Below, in pieces: positions 1 through 11,486 of a stretch of DNA of 64,000 nt. The position numbers and the translations under genes are program-made. Source of the stretch: Dermanyssus gallinae (Eukaryota > Arthropoda > Arachnida > Mesostigmata > Dermanyssidae); assembly GCA_003439945.1 (NCBI GenBank), contig QVRM01002076.1:272518-336517 (forward strand), read 5' to 3'. The notes beneath the pieces were generated by a model. It was not told the DNA's origin. It made no database searches and saw only the letters and a program-made list of their open reading frames with translations. Numbering within the stretch: the first letter of the stretch is position 1; the number at the start of each line of letters is the position of its first letter.

Positions 1-455
1 ACGACGGTGCCAACGGATCTCCTTTTCCTTTAGGGATAATGCTAAGGAGACTGGTTTTCCATTCCGAGGGTAGTTGGACCGTTTTCATCACCTCGTTAAA
101 AAGTCTGGTAAAACAAAGCGCAAGGTGAATCGCTTGCTTGAGATGCTCATTTGTGACCAAATCGAGCCCCGGGGCCTTCCCGGACGGTGCTTTCATTATT
201 AAGTCGATAACTTCAGAATTGCTAAAAGGCCGCGACAGGGCTTGACGGCCGTCAGTGACGCGCTCGTCCCACACTGACATTATCACAGGAGCGCAGCTCG
301 GAACGGTAATGGCACTGGCAAACATTTGCCGGAAATGACCATTTAGTATATCATGTCGGATAGGACACGCAGTAACGCGCCGGTCTGTCTGCAGCCACTT
401 ATGAGGTCGTTGTTGCGCTTCTAGGAGCAGCTTGTATTGTTTTCGTTCTTCATAT
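1..455 (-). mobile_element. Non-LTR retrotransposon RT fragment, cut by window edge
   Basis: The reverse strand reads open from about 452 to the left edge and gives the start of a LINE reverse transcriptase. It contains a linker with the motif KWLQTDRRVTACPIRHDIL, then SEVIDLIMKAPSGKAPGLDL (the conserved K-PGxD block at the RT start), and then LPSEWKTSLLSIIPKGKGDP (the W-x-x-x-x-x-I-P-K-x-G block). These are RT motifs 0-1. The catalytic YADD region would lie left of position 1. A TAA stop at about 453 interrupts the upstream reading frame, so the copy is probably dead. The clade cannot be fixed from this piece; I, Jockey or R1 relatives are possible. It is antisense to the receptor gene. Confidence 0.85.
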
Positions 456-976
456 TATTTTATGGCGTTTTTTACAACTCCTTTATAGTCACGACTTAAT
501 CTAGTATAAAAATAAGTCATCTCCGGGCGGATTTTTGCTAAAATGTATGCTTGACTCATATAATGTTTACAAGAAGCGCACTCCCAATTGTACTATGGAG
601 CGTGCTTTCTGTTTGTTCGCTTGCTTTCCGTTTGTTGCGTTAGCCGAGCGCTACCAGTAATGGCACTTCGAATGCTGGTGGCATAGGATTCCACGTTGAT
701 CACGGTTGGCACTGGGAATATGTTTCGCGAGGTAACCGTCAAAAGGCAGATTGCGACTAAGACAAGGCCGCTTGTGATCTGTAGATTGAGGTTCAATTGA
801 TATTTCCATTGCGACGGGTAGGTGCCACCTTGCACCGAACGCCAGAGTCTTCTCCTGCACCCCCCTGTACTTGACATTACATGGCGCATTTAGCATTTGT
901 TAGCATTTGTGGCGAAAATGTCAATTTCGTGACTTATATACGTCATATCAATTTTGTCATGCACTTAGATGTAGTT
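456..976. other. No gene seen
   Basis: This stretch may be a decayed continuation of the LINE to its left, but I found no recognisable motif on either strand. The short ORFs here overlap each other and carry no family signature. Confidence 0.4.
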
Positions 977-1054
977 ATGGTGGCTTAGGTAGCTAACGCA
1001 TCGTTAAACCAACAGCACTGTCATGCGTAGATTCAAATCCTGCTCCGGTTGGAA
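977..1054 (+). repeat. tRNA-like SINE head or tRNA pseudogene
   Basis: An A-box-like TGGCTTAGGTAG at about 981-992 is followed about 40 bases later by a B-box-like GATTCAAATCC (1030-1040), 9 of 11 matches to the pol III consensus. Stem pairing is poor, so this is more likely a tRNA-derived SINE head or a decayed tRNA than a working tRNA gene. Confidence 0.4.
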
Positions 1055-1973
1055 TATTTCTTCTTTTCCCATAATTGGTTAATCGTGTTGAGCATTGTCA
1101 TGCTGTCACATTCCCCTGATAAAGAAAGCGCAACTAAGTTTAAGTAGAGAGGGCTTGCGCTGAGAGGTGTAACCTTGTTTCAACCTGGTGTAAAACTAAT
1201 ATATAATTATATAATGCAAATGTCTTAGCCGTTGACGGAAGAATTTTCTAGACCCACATGCTAATTAGTTTTTCCGCTAGAAGCTGTCATTGTATATACA
1301 GCGCGGCAACGCTACGGCGGCGCATGGCACCTTGTCCAGGTAGTCGACACCAGGTTTGGGCGTAGACCTGACGTAGTTTTTCGTCACGTTCATTGGAGCA
1401 CATTTATTTTCATCTATTAGAAGTTAAACAAGTTTCAAGTCTCCGATATTTAACAAAGATTAATAAATACATTTAGACGATAACGCGGCCATAATATTTA
1501 GAATAATTCATATATTCTCTGTGTCGAGCTTTCATCTACAAGCCCACGCGTTCATGGTTAGGCAACAGGAGCAGAGAAACTGACAGTTAATCGGCAATTA
1601 ACGAATCTCAAATATTTTCAACATTTAGCTGGTTTTAACATTTACTCACACGCATATACCCACAATGATTGGCCCTTTGGACTGTCCTTATTTAGATATG
1701 TTTTAATTGAACTTCGTCGAGAGTGCGACAATACGCCTTTTGGCATCTCCGCAGTTTGCAGTTGGACATACCTGTAAACACTACATTTTGCTTGCGGTTG
1801 CAGCTCGGCGCAATGATTGCTTGTCACAAACAGGCGGCACATTAACGTGTCGTGTATGCTGTATTTAGCTTTTTCGCGGAATACACTACGTATATATATG
1901 TATATATATATACAGAGCAGACGTGGCTTTCGGAACGCGCTAACCGAGCAAGCGTAACGCGTTGCCTTTTCAG

Positions 1974-2118
1974 GGGTGTACGCTATCGGGCGCACTCGTG
2001 CATCTGGCGTACTTGTCGTCGCTGTGCTGGATGGCCCTCGAGGGCGTGCACATTATACACGTGATGTGGATCGTCTTCGTGCGAAGCAACATTCCTACCG
2101 CGCTCTACTATGTCGTTG
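1974..2118 (+). CDS. Adhesion GPCR exon: TM3 and start of TM4
   Basis: Exon of a class B2 (adhesion) seven-transmembrane receptor, a plasma-membrane protein that signals through G proteins. A pyrimidine-rich acceptor ending CAG (1971-1973) and a GTGAGT donor (2119-2124) bound 145 nt: 48 codons plus one base. The peptide starts GCTLSGALVHLAYLSS and has CWMALEG, the family hallmark at the end of TM3 (usual form CWMxxEG), then a short intracellular loop and the start of TM4 (ALYYVVG). The Cys at residue 2 is the conserved TM3 cysteine that pairs with extracellular loop 2. TM1, TM2 and the N-terminal region (GAIN domain in this family) are not in the window. I cannot assign a subfamily; latrophilin-like and other invertebrate adhesion receptors all fit. 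Confidence 0.85.
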
Positions 2119-2137
2119 GTGAGTCACTGAGGGCAGA

Positions 2138-2240
2138 GTGAAGGGGCTGCTCCAGAGAGAGAGAAAGAGAGAGCGAGAGGGAGGGAGGGAGAGAGGGGTG
2201 AGAGAGAGAGAGAGGGGGGTCCGATGTAGGTGTAGAATCG
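2138..2240. repeat. GA-rich simple repeat
   Basis: An imperfect (GA)n purine tract lies just inside the receptor intron after the TM3 exon. The ORFs through it (Arg/Glu repeats) are artefacts. Confidence 0.8.
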
Positions 2241-2604
2241 GCCCGGCCTGGCACCCAGTCGATCGCCACTACCTTATCCGCTGGCTATATGCTATGTTTG
2301 CCACCACCACTACCACCACCACCACCATGGCAAATCATCAAACAATAGCCAATGAGATGACAACAGATGGCACCATGCATCGAGTAGCATTCGCGGGTGC
2401 GTCCGTCCGTCCATGCCGGTACACACAGACACGGCAGGTTACGACGGCCCCGTGCGGGTGAATGGCGGACGACGGCGACAACAGCGCCGCAGTAGCGAAG
2501 TCGAATATAGCCGAGAGGCAATAATCAATAAGTAGGCAATCCGATGTTCTTACCTTGTTGGTTGCGTGTTCGTGCGTTGTTGTTGTTGTTGCCGCCTTGG
2601 ACTT

Positions 2605-2628
2605 GGCACTATATGTACATATAGTGCC
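2605..2628. repeat. Perfect 24-bp palindrome
   Basis: The half-site GGCACTATATGT is followed directly by its exact reverse complement. It sits in receptor intronic DNA beside a GTT repeat. Confidence 0.9.
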
Positions 2629-2917
2629 TGCTGCCTATGATGATATGTACTACAACTACCACTTATTTTCTCTATACTCGTGCTGATGTGGGGTGGGACG
2701 CCAGCAGTATGATGTCGCCTTCAATGAGTCTCTTCTGTCCGGCTTGGCTATTCACACATTCGTATTGCGAATTACCAGCAGCCTAGACGAAAAGCGCAGC
2801 GGAACACTCCAGCGGCAACGTCAGCAGCGACGATCATAACCACTCGGGTCGATCGTCTTCAGAAGGGCTACCACTTTTACTGCTTTGGATACAGGAGTAC
2901 AATAGATGTTCATTCAA

Positions 2918-2924
<7 letters not shown>

Positions 2925-2961
<37 letters not shown>

Positions 2962-3123
2962 CATTAAAAATTAGCCATGACATAAAAAAAAACCGTACAC
3001 GGGCATTAGCCTTACGGAAAAGCAAAATACCTGCGTGTGTAGCGGTTGTGAGGTCTTCTGCCTCAGATACCACGGGGCTTTGCATATGTATAAAGTAGAT
3101 AACAAAAAAATCAATAGGTAAAG

Positions 3124-3175
<52 letters not shown>
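2925..3175. repeat. Two (TA)n tracts around a SINE-tail-like segment
   Basis: (TA)n tracts at about 2925-2960 and 3125-3174 enclose 2970-3030. That segment contains CCGTACACGGGCATTAGCCT, a sequence also found at about 41816-41850 and, inverted and diverged, at 34786-34825 next to a tRNA-derived SINE. A shorter copy (GGCATTAGCCTTACGGGAAA) lies at 3399-3418, followed by another (TA)n run. Confidence 0.75.
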
Positions 3176-3177
<2 letters not shown>

Positions 3178-4261
3178 CCAAAAACCGTAGATGTATATTA
3201 TATTCATGTTTAAAGACGGTAGTTCATCTTTTGTGGGAAGGCTTACCGGTATAGCCAAACTAAGGGGTGTTTGCTTTAACGCCAATAGGAGACATCTTTA
3301 GGGTGGTTTCCGTTTATTCTTCATAAGCAAATGTAATGCATGCTTGTATTCAAAACGTTTGTGCAAAAAGACTGTTGAGTTCTTTAGATACATCACAGGC
3401 ATTAGCCTTACGGGAAAGCAAAAAAATATATATATATATATATAAATATTGGTAGTGAGTTAGACAATTAGGACAGATTGTGCCCACTGGTCAAGGCGTG
3501 ACTGCATAAAACGAAACGGCTCCGACCCGCCGTACTGCGAACGAATTGGTCATTGTAAAGCGCACCCACAGTGCTGTGACGCCGTAACGGAACCCCCACT
3601 TCACTACTGATAAAGCATACATAGTGCACTAATTTGACTACGTATTAGAGCTGTTTGCGGATACCCCAAGCTTTGTGTGACTTGTATATCGAGATAAGTG
3701 CTCAAAAATTGAGTTGTCTTCTTAAATCACTCATTTTGCTTTCATCGGAACTTGGGCATCGGTACTTCAGAATCTTGGTTTCGCAATTGACCAACTGCAC
3801 AATAATTTCTCCCATTACCGGAAGTTACATAACTAGCTTACTTTAGTTGCTTCTTTGTTAATTGCACGTTTAAGCAGAATCCGACATACTTTCACGAGTG
3901 CTTCTATACGTATTATGTGACGCGCTCTATGTTGGCTGATAGCCTTTGAACAAAATGGATTGTTTTTCATCATTTACACGTTTTTTCTCGCTTCGAGATG
4001 GCTCTTAGCAAGATACTTGAATTGCTTTATTTTCTAGGGTTCATATCCTGTTAGAAACCTAGGTAATACGTTTACTAACACTCTATCCAGCACTACAGGG
4101 CATTTCTACAACTTAAATACCGCGTTGTCATAACAATAAGAAACAGTAAGTAGAAATAATTATAGTAAAGTTCATTGGTATTATTGATATATAATGCACA
4201 ATCAAGTAGTAGTAATGAATAATAGTATTTAACGTATGTCCTATTCTGTATTCATCGACAG

Positions 4262-4392
4262 GCTACCTGGTCCCGCTATCGGTGGTGGCAGCTACCTATT
4301 GGAGTTTTGATAGCGCGTACAAGAGGACAGCTCAACTCTGCTTTCTGTCAAGAGGGAATCTTGCCATATTGACATTTATCGTACCCATCGTG
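4262..4392 (+). CDS. Adhesion GPCR exon: TM4, extracellular loop 2, start of TM5
   Basis: A 131-nt exon between an ACAG acceptor (4258-4261) and a GTGAGT donor (4393-4398). The one base left over from the TM3 exon completes the first Gly codon, and 1+131 nt makes 44 whole codons, so the phase is consistent. The peptide runs GYLVPLSVVAATYWSF (TM4), then the loop with LCFLSRGN (the conserved loop-2 cysteine, usually CWLS in this family), then LAILTFIVPIV (start of TM5). The intron after this exon is about 29.4 kb and contains the carrier gene and many mobile elements. Confidence 0.85.
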
Positions 4393-4472
4393 GTGAGTAA
4401 TCATGTCTCAGTCATTTCTATATGTTTACTCCCTTAGATATATCCCCTTTTTATTGGGCTTCTATGCAATCT

Positions 4473-4551
<79 letters not shown>

Positions 4552-5297
4552 GCACAATTACAGTGCTTTGCTTGGGACTATTATGAGAGTGTTTGAAAAT
4601 AAGTATCAGGAAAATGCAGGTTTTCTAATAAGGACCTCATTAAAATTGCGCTAATTTCATCCTACATCAGTTACAAACTAATATTTGCATTATTATTGGC
4701 TGCACGTATGTTATGAAGCCGAACATCGCAGTTATGTCCTTTCGGGTGCAAAAGAGTACTGGTGGCTGACCGCGAAATTATCGGGCGTTTGCAGACGGTA
4801 TATTAGCCACGTCATTGTATAGAGAACAAAGAATGTGTCTTGATAAAGACCAAATATAGCTGGTTATCGAATATTTGAAGCTTACAGCCGATAGATACGG
4901 CGTCACCATGCCAGCCGAGCGAGGTCCACAAAGTTGAAGCTCGGGACAAATTCTATATCATGCCATATCGCCTCGAACCATATATATGTATATAAATATA
5001 TATATAAATAGTGTCTAACCTATGCACGACGATCAAATTAATTTCCCCGCCGTGTTCTTTCATTATGTGTCCTATATGCTAGCGTTATCTCTGCTAACTA
5101 GACCATGAAATATCATGAATACTTTAAACGCGTTTCATCACGTAAACAGCTAGGTTTGGCTTGTGTAATAGATACTAGTGTTAGATTTTGGTCGTAGTCT
5201 TACCTGTTTGGCGAAAAAGCCGTGTTTTCTTTCAGGTGTATGATTTTTTAACAAGTTATATGGATTTGGGATAAATATGGGTATATGTCGAGTACAT

Positions 5298-5340
<43 letters not shown>

Positions 5341-7207
5341 ATATGAGTTGGCCAAGAGTTGTTCGGTGAGGTCTATCTTACGTCACTCTCGAGGACACGT
5401 ATAGCCCAGTATAGTAGCCCTTGTACCAACCGCGATAGTGGTCGCTCTAGTTTACAAGACTGTAAGTCAACTGAAAACATTCATTATAAGAAACTTAACT
5501 ATCATACTGATGGCAATTATTTATATTATTTAGTCTTATTTGTTATAATTGTTATTAAGATTATTTCAGATCCCATAACTACAGTATTTACTACTACCGC
5601 CGTACGCATGTAATGAAAAAATACTCCCTCGACTTGTGCTAGATGTTTTAGTATACTTCCTTTGTCTAATTGATATAATGTGGTTTTCTAATAAGTATAT
5701 TACTTTTTTGCTAATTGTGCACACACAGCCCACGTTTTCTCTGATTAGCAACGCTTAAAGTATACAAGTTGTTCATTGCGTAATGTATTTTGTCATATTT
5801 TTTTCATGTTTCCATTTGTTAAATATTCATCATTATTTCGAGAAGTTAAGCTTTCGGTCGATTTCGTCATTCGTAAAGGCTGCAATCTCAGTACAAAAAA
5901 AAAGAAATAGAAATCAGGCTTGAATCTTCAAAAATCCGGAATCCTCTTCGACACGAAACTGGACATTGGATCTGTCGTAAGCACTATGAGTTCAACCAGA
6001 AAGTTTCGGAAAACACTAACTAGAAGCAGAAAGATACAAGGGCGTCGTTCTAGACGACAGGAGGCGCGTCTTGTTCGATAGTCGGCCTTGTCGACTTGTT
6101 CGATTCCGAGATCGTCCCCGCTACAGAGCAACAACATCTGGACACAGCTGGCTCGTTTAGATCAGCTGTTTCGACGAATACACTAAGGCTAATCTGAAGC
6201 CGAGTGCCGATATTTGCCCACACACTCAAACTCACTCGAACAACAAGGCCGGCAAAGGGCAGGGGTTTGGTTGGGTTTAAGGCAGTATTATGGCCTTGAC
6301 GCTTGAGCCTTGGCCGGCTGCTGCTTCTGGACTTCTGGCCGACAACGGCGACGAACTGCTATCCGAGTACGTGGCGACCACCGTGGGCTGCTGCGGTCGT
6401 TGTTTTTGTTCCTTCGGCCTGGTTATTAATAGCCAAAACTTGCTCGCCGCTGCCCATCCGCTGCCGATAACGGCTGGGAACGACGGTATGCCCCCGACGG
6501 TCTCTATCGTTGTTGTATTCGTCGTCGTCGTCAGAGCCCGCTACATGAAAAGCAGGTGCTCAGATCTTCTCTGCTGCGGACAGTGAGATGTATAGACACA
6601 GAGAGAGAGAGAGAGAGAGGACCGGAACAGATAAGGATAGAGAAAGAGATGGAAGGAAAACAAGACGGGCAGCAGCTGCTGCAACACGCGCATCACCATC
6701 GTCCTCATTATTGTCTTAATCATCATTACGATCTTCGACCTAATTAGGATCTGCATTGGCTAGAGCCTAGTTTAGGGTCTAGTAGCAGCGAAGGAGCGGC
6801 TGTCGTATGCTGCTGCTGCATCTGCTGTTTCTGATGGCGTTGCCGCATCGCTTACAGCTTTGTGCGGCTCGGCTGCTGGCGATGCCGCCACAACGGTGAA
6901 ACAACATCTAATGAACAGCGCAAGACAGCGAACAATGGTGAAGCTATAGCGAAACGAAGGGAGGCGCTCCTCTTCCCGGGAACTAGCTAAGATTGCCGAC
7001 AGCCCGAGAGGGTCGACTTGAACAAACAACAACAAGTGCAACTGCTGAGAGTCCTGCTGAGAAAACTGCTGAGAGTGAATCCACGTTTACGGCTGGGAAA
7101 CGGCTGCAGATAGACAGTCGCTCGATGTCGACAACGGTCGACAAGGATTGATTGCACGACACACAACATTGGCATTCTACAACAAAAGTCTACAACAAGG
7201 AAAACAA

Positions 7208-7251
<44 letters not shown>

Positions 7252-7811
7252 GCAACAACAACAACAACAACAACAGCAACACTATGTACGTCAGCGTCTG
7301 TTACCCAGCCAGCTAGCTATGTGAGGCTGCTTGCAGGAAGCGATTGTCGCCGGTACCTAGTGTATTGGCAAACTTCGTCTGCGCTGCCAAGTCAGCATTT
7401 TGGGCAGACCGTGTGTCGCCAAAAGTGTCAAGAGAACACCGTCGTTATCAGGTCCTTCTCGATGTCATCGACTCGTGCCCGCAGTCGTACCGCAAGCAAG
7501 GTTGTACCACCGCAAGTAAGGTTGTACCACCACCAGCCTTCGTCTCAGCCTCGGCCCAATCAGGCAACCCAGAGTGACTTAGCGCAAAGAAACGGTGTAG
7601 GCGGTCGCAGCGCGTTGTGGTAATCTCCAATAGTCGTATGCTCATCCGACGTAACACCTCAGCCACGGCAGCTCACAGCGTGTGTCGTCCCGCTGTATTC
7701 ACATAAAGTCTACCTCTACCTGCTCTAGTAAAGCAGCGCCTTTTGTAAGCGCTCTTTCTGTGACTGGGCTGTATCATTGTACGCTGCTTACATCATTGTT
7801 GTATTGCAGTT
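4393..7811. other. Receptor intron, no gene seen
   Basis: AT-rich intron with (TA)n tracts at about 4477-4547 and 5299-5338. It is followed by a more GC-rich stretch from about 6240 with short GA and CAA repeats, including (CAA)n at about 7206-7280. ORFs of 60-100 codons occur on both strands, but none shows a family motif or splice context I can support. Confidence 0.5.
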
Positions 7812-7982
7812 GTGGTTACGCTACTCATGACAAAATTTTCATCCACTCCGGCCTTGCCTAATTCCACCTTGCCTAATTTGGAAACCATGCAAACCAATTT
7901 AAGAGTGACCGGTCTGGGTCTCAAACCCAGTCCTCCAGGAATACAAGGCAAAAGCTTTGCCACTAAGCCATCTTGCTCAGTA
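7812..7982 (-). repeat. tRNA-derived SINE, family A, copy 1
   Basis: Read on the minus strand this has a tRNA-like head: A-box-like TGGCTTAGTGGCAAAGC and, about 30 bases later, B-box-like GGTTTGAGACC, then a body containing CAAATTAGGCAAGGTGGAAT. It aligns over its length with 34826-34960 (same strand) and with 38347-38455 (opposite strand). The head end abuts a (TA)n tract at 7982. Confidence 0.75.
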
Positions 7983-10558
7983 ATATATATATATATATAT
8001 ATATATGGTTATGATCTTCGAAACACACGAAATATTACGTTAATCAACTCATATATTTTTGGCAAGAAATATCGACGGACAGTGGCAACAGTTCGAGAGG
8101 CCAGCACTTCCTGTAGCAGCAATATTTGGACATTTAAAGCCGCGACGCTATACACGAATGTAACTATAACGCAACCTCGCGTGAAACTTGATGTATTCGA
8201 CCAGCTTTTTTTTCGAAAATGTTGACCGGCTGTGATAGCCGGCTGGCCCGTATAGAGTAGAAGCATACGCTCAGCGTCTTCTTTGACTGTCGAAATTCTC
8301 ATGAGATCCTGTGTAGCCTCGTCTCAAAAGGTGCCGTAGCTTAGAATTCCTAAATGACTTCTTGAAATTACTGACGTACGAAAATCGTGTTTACGAGGAG
8401 ACCTATTCTAAGAAGCGTGGCAGGGTCCATGCAATGCAGTGTAGCGTGGCATGCCCGTGGGAGTCCTCTGCTATTTCTTCAGTTGGCGAGCTGGTGAACG
8501 CTGGAAGAACTAGAAACTGTCAGGGCTCGTAGAGCTCGTAAATTAGCTCCAGGGATTGGCATATCTTAGGGATTGGCATTGGCTTATCCATTGTATTTTA
8601 TCTCTCAGACGGTCCAGCCAGCCGCATACGTTACCGCAATAAGATGCCAGCGCTAGCGAATCTTATTCTCTATTGGGGCTGATACTGAGAAGACCTAACT
8701 TTCATTATCTGAGGAGTGTGAATAATATAGCGATAATCACTTTGCCTTTTATTTAAAGAGATTAAGTAAATCAGGGTATTAGTGAAACTGCTTGTCGGAG
8801 ATGTCGGACATAGCGTATTAGGTCGAAACTTACGACCCTTATTACATGAGCTATTTAAAATGTTTACCGATACCGTGACAAGCGTGACAAAATTCGATTT
8901 CTTGGCCATCCGATACGCAGTCTGGAAGAAAAAGTGACTAGCAGACATATGACAAAATTGGGCATCTTACTTACCCGATGGCATAAACCGATTATTTTCT
9001 TTATATCAATGGCTCGCGCTGATCTTTAGAAAGTGGCTTCTTACGATTATGTTGGCCTAGGCCTTTAACCTTTCTTCAGCCGCACGCTGTCTAGAGTAAC
9101 CTACGTGGCGCATCGGGAGCAAGTCTAATCATAGATGTTTCAGAGAAGTAAGGAATCTAAGACATACTAGTCACATTACTTCGAAGATCAAATTGTCTTC
9201 GGCAAGCTGTGATTAATAGAAGTTCACGGGAGACGACACTGCTCTACTACATGATCCCCATGATGCTATTAGTAGTATTGCGTTCACCATTATCTCTTTC
9301 GTCTTGTTAATGTAACGATTGTGTTCAAAAGTCGAGACATTTCTCATATGTGGCCTAACAAGGTCACACCTTTACCAGCTGCTGGTTCAGTGGCCCAGGT
9401 CTTAAAGAAAACATACGGAATGATTTCCGACAGCTTGAATAGTTTTCAACTGAATTAATTAACTTTTTAGCTCTAATATTCTGAGGTTTAAAAGATGCAA
9501 TTTTAGCAGAGTGGTACTAAAATTGCGTGGGGCCGTGGAAAACCACGATTCATACTATTTCCAGTGAACGCGGGATTACGTTACTAGTCTGCTAATTATG
9601 CTGAACGTGGCAGCACTGTCAATGAACCTGTATTATTGAGTGTCGACTATGCCTGGAAAGTACGCGCTGCTCACTTTCTACGCCACAACGACTGTGATTG
9701 CGCGAGTGAATCGGAATATTTCTTTTTTTTTTAAAAGAGACTACGCTCACAGATGCATCCTAATCGGCCACAGAACCCACGCGGGTGTTTTATTCGTTAG
9801 CCTTGTCCTTTTGTCGTGGGTGGTTGTTGCGTGCTAGTTGCCACTTTCGTTGTTTTATTAATCAGTGTCATCTTAGTTAGTCCGTGTACCCAAGGGGTAC
9901 GTGTGCCATAGCTGAGTAACTGCGAGCGACCTTCACAGCTGCTTTTCCTGATATAAAATGAGATAAAAGAAATCGACACCTCCTTTTGGCGCACCTTCCT
10001 CTTGACTACTCGCATTAAATTAAGTAAGATTAAAACGTAGTTGATTTCGGCGATTTCGTTCCAGCTACTCACTTATTTCTAGCTCAAATACCACCCATCG
10101 CCTGCTTTCCAAAAATGCAAAGTAGCAAAGTATTTGTACGAGGGGAGATGGAGGGCAAAGCATATGTCTAAGGATAATCATCTCCACTAACGAATCAAAT
10201 CTTCTAAGGCTACGCCGGCAAAGTGATAAGAAACTCAGTGCACAAACAGTTTATGTCGAATCAAACCCAGCAGCGTAATGAAGCAGCAGAACAATGCTCA
10301 CTTAGTCTCACATTCAAGGAAAAAACCTGAATTCTAACCAAGGCAGGATTAGATCGTAAGGCAATCCCTGATTATTTTAGAACGAAGCGTTAGCTGCCCA
10401 AGCCCCACTGCTGGGCCACCGACGCACGTAAATCCCTGAATATAACTGACAATCCCTTCTGCATCTGCACTAGGAAAACAACTAGTGAGGCATTTTTATA
10501 GACTTTGGTAGTTGGCATGATCTATGTTGTCATGCTGTCCAACATCTAAAAATAACAA

Positions 10559-10563
10559 CGTAG

Positions 10564-10600
<37 letters not shown>

Positions 10601-10619
10601 CCTGTTAAGGGAGGTTTAG

Positions 10620-10668
<49 letters not shown>

Positions 10669-10690
10669 CCTGTTACGGGAGGTTTCGGAT
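10559..10690. repeat. Tandem duplication of a TA-tract unit
   Basis: Two adjacent units each read AGTATAAA, then (TA)n, then CGCCTGTTAMGGGAGGTTT. The first has about 30 bases of TA and the second about 42. One base in the flank differs (A versus C). Unequal exchange or slippage beside the microsatellite is the simplest origin. Confidence 0.85.
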
Positions 10691-11011
10691 TAAGCTAGTC
10701 TGATGGAAAAGGTCGCCATGCGCTATGCTATAGCTTAGAAAAACCTATAACAGAGTATGCGCCAGTACGATTATTTTGAAAGTGCCTTTTTCTAAATTTT
10801 AACTGGTGCCGCCGTTTATATGCTTAATTTTTGCACGAGACATTTACTAACTTCCCCAACAGGTTTTGCAGTCTTATTGTCAGGTGGCTCAAATAAGAAG
10901 TAGCGTCACTTCCGCCAGAACCCGTACACATGCAATTTGTGTGCTTGTGTATATAAGTAACCACGTCCAACAGAATATGGAAGTAACCACGTTCCAACAG
11001 TGTCACTTTGG

Positions 11012-11017
11012 TTTATT
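11012..11017 (-). promoter_or_regulatory. Candidate polyadenylation signal of the carrier gene
   Basis: AATAAA on the minus strand, about 470 nt beyond the carrier stop codon. I saw no nearer canonical signal. Confidence 0.35.
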
Positions 11018-11486
11018 TCACTTCGTCTTTGCCGTTAAATAAAACAAGTTCAATGTATACATCTACGTAGGTATGTACACTGCCTATCACTGTCCTTCAT
11101 TCATACTTCACATTGATATACATGGGAACCTAGATTGAAAGGCTCAGTGCTGAGCCCTAACGGTTTGCTGGTCTTATGGCCTAACGGATTGTTGGTCTAC
11201 TTCGCGTCGCAGTTTCTTTTATACAGTGAGGATTTTATGCGGAAACTTGCTGAAGGACCCTTGTTTCCTTCTCCTCTCAAACCGGTGTGTCGTCCGTCAC
11301 TGTCCCCTTAACTACTCAAGCAACGTCTTTACAATACCACCACCAACACCACGGACTGACTGAACCGGATTTGTCCTCGTAAAAGAGTGACAATGCTTCG
11401 ATCGTACTCATTTAGGTATACCTGGGGAGTATCGTGTTTACAATAGCATTATGCATTCACTATGTCGTCTTCTTTGCTCTCTAGTT

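Larger units (their letters stand above)
7983..11486. other. Receptor intron / region 3' of the carrier gene
   Basis: I saw no coding motif on either strand. The main structure is a tandem duplication holding two (TA)n tracts (10559-10690, listed separately). The 3' UTR of the minus-strand carrier gene probably occupies about 11010-11486. Confidence 0.45.
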
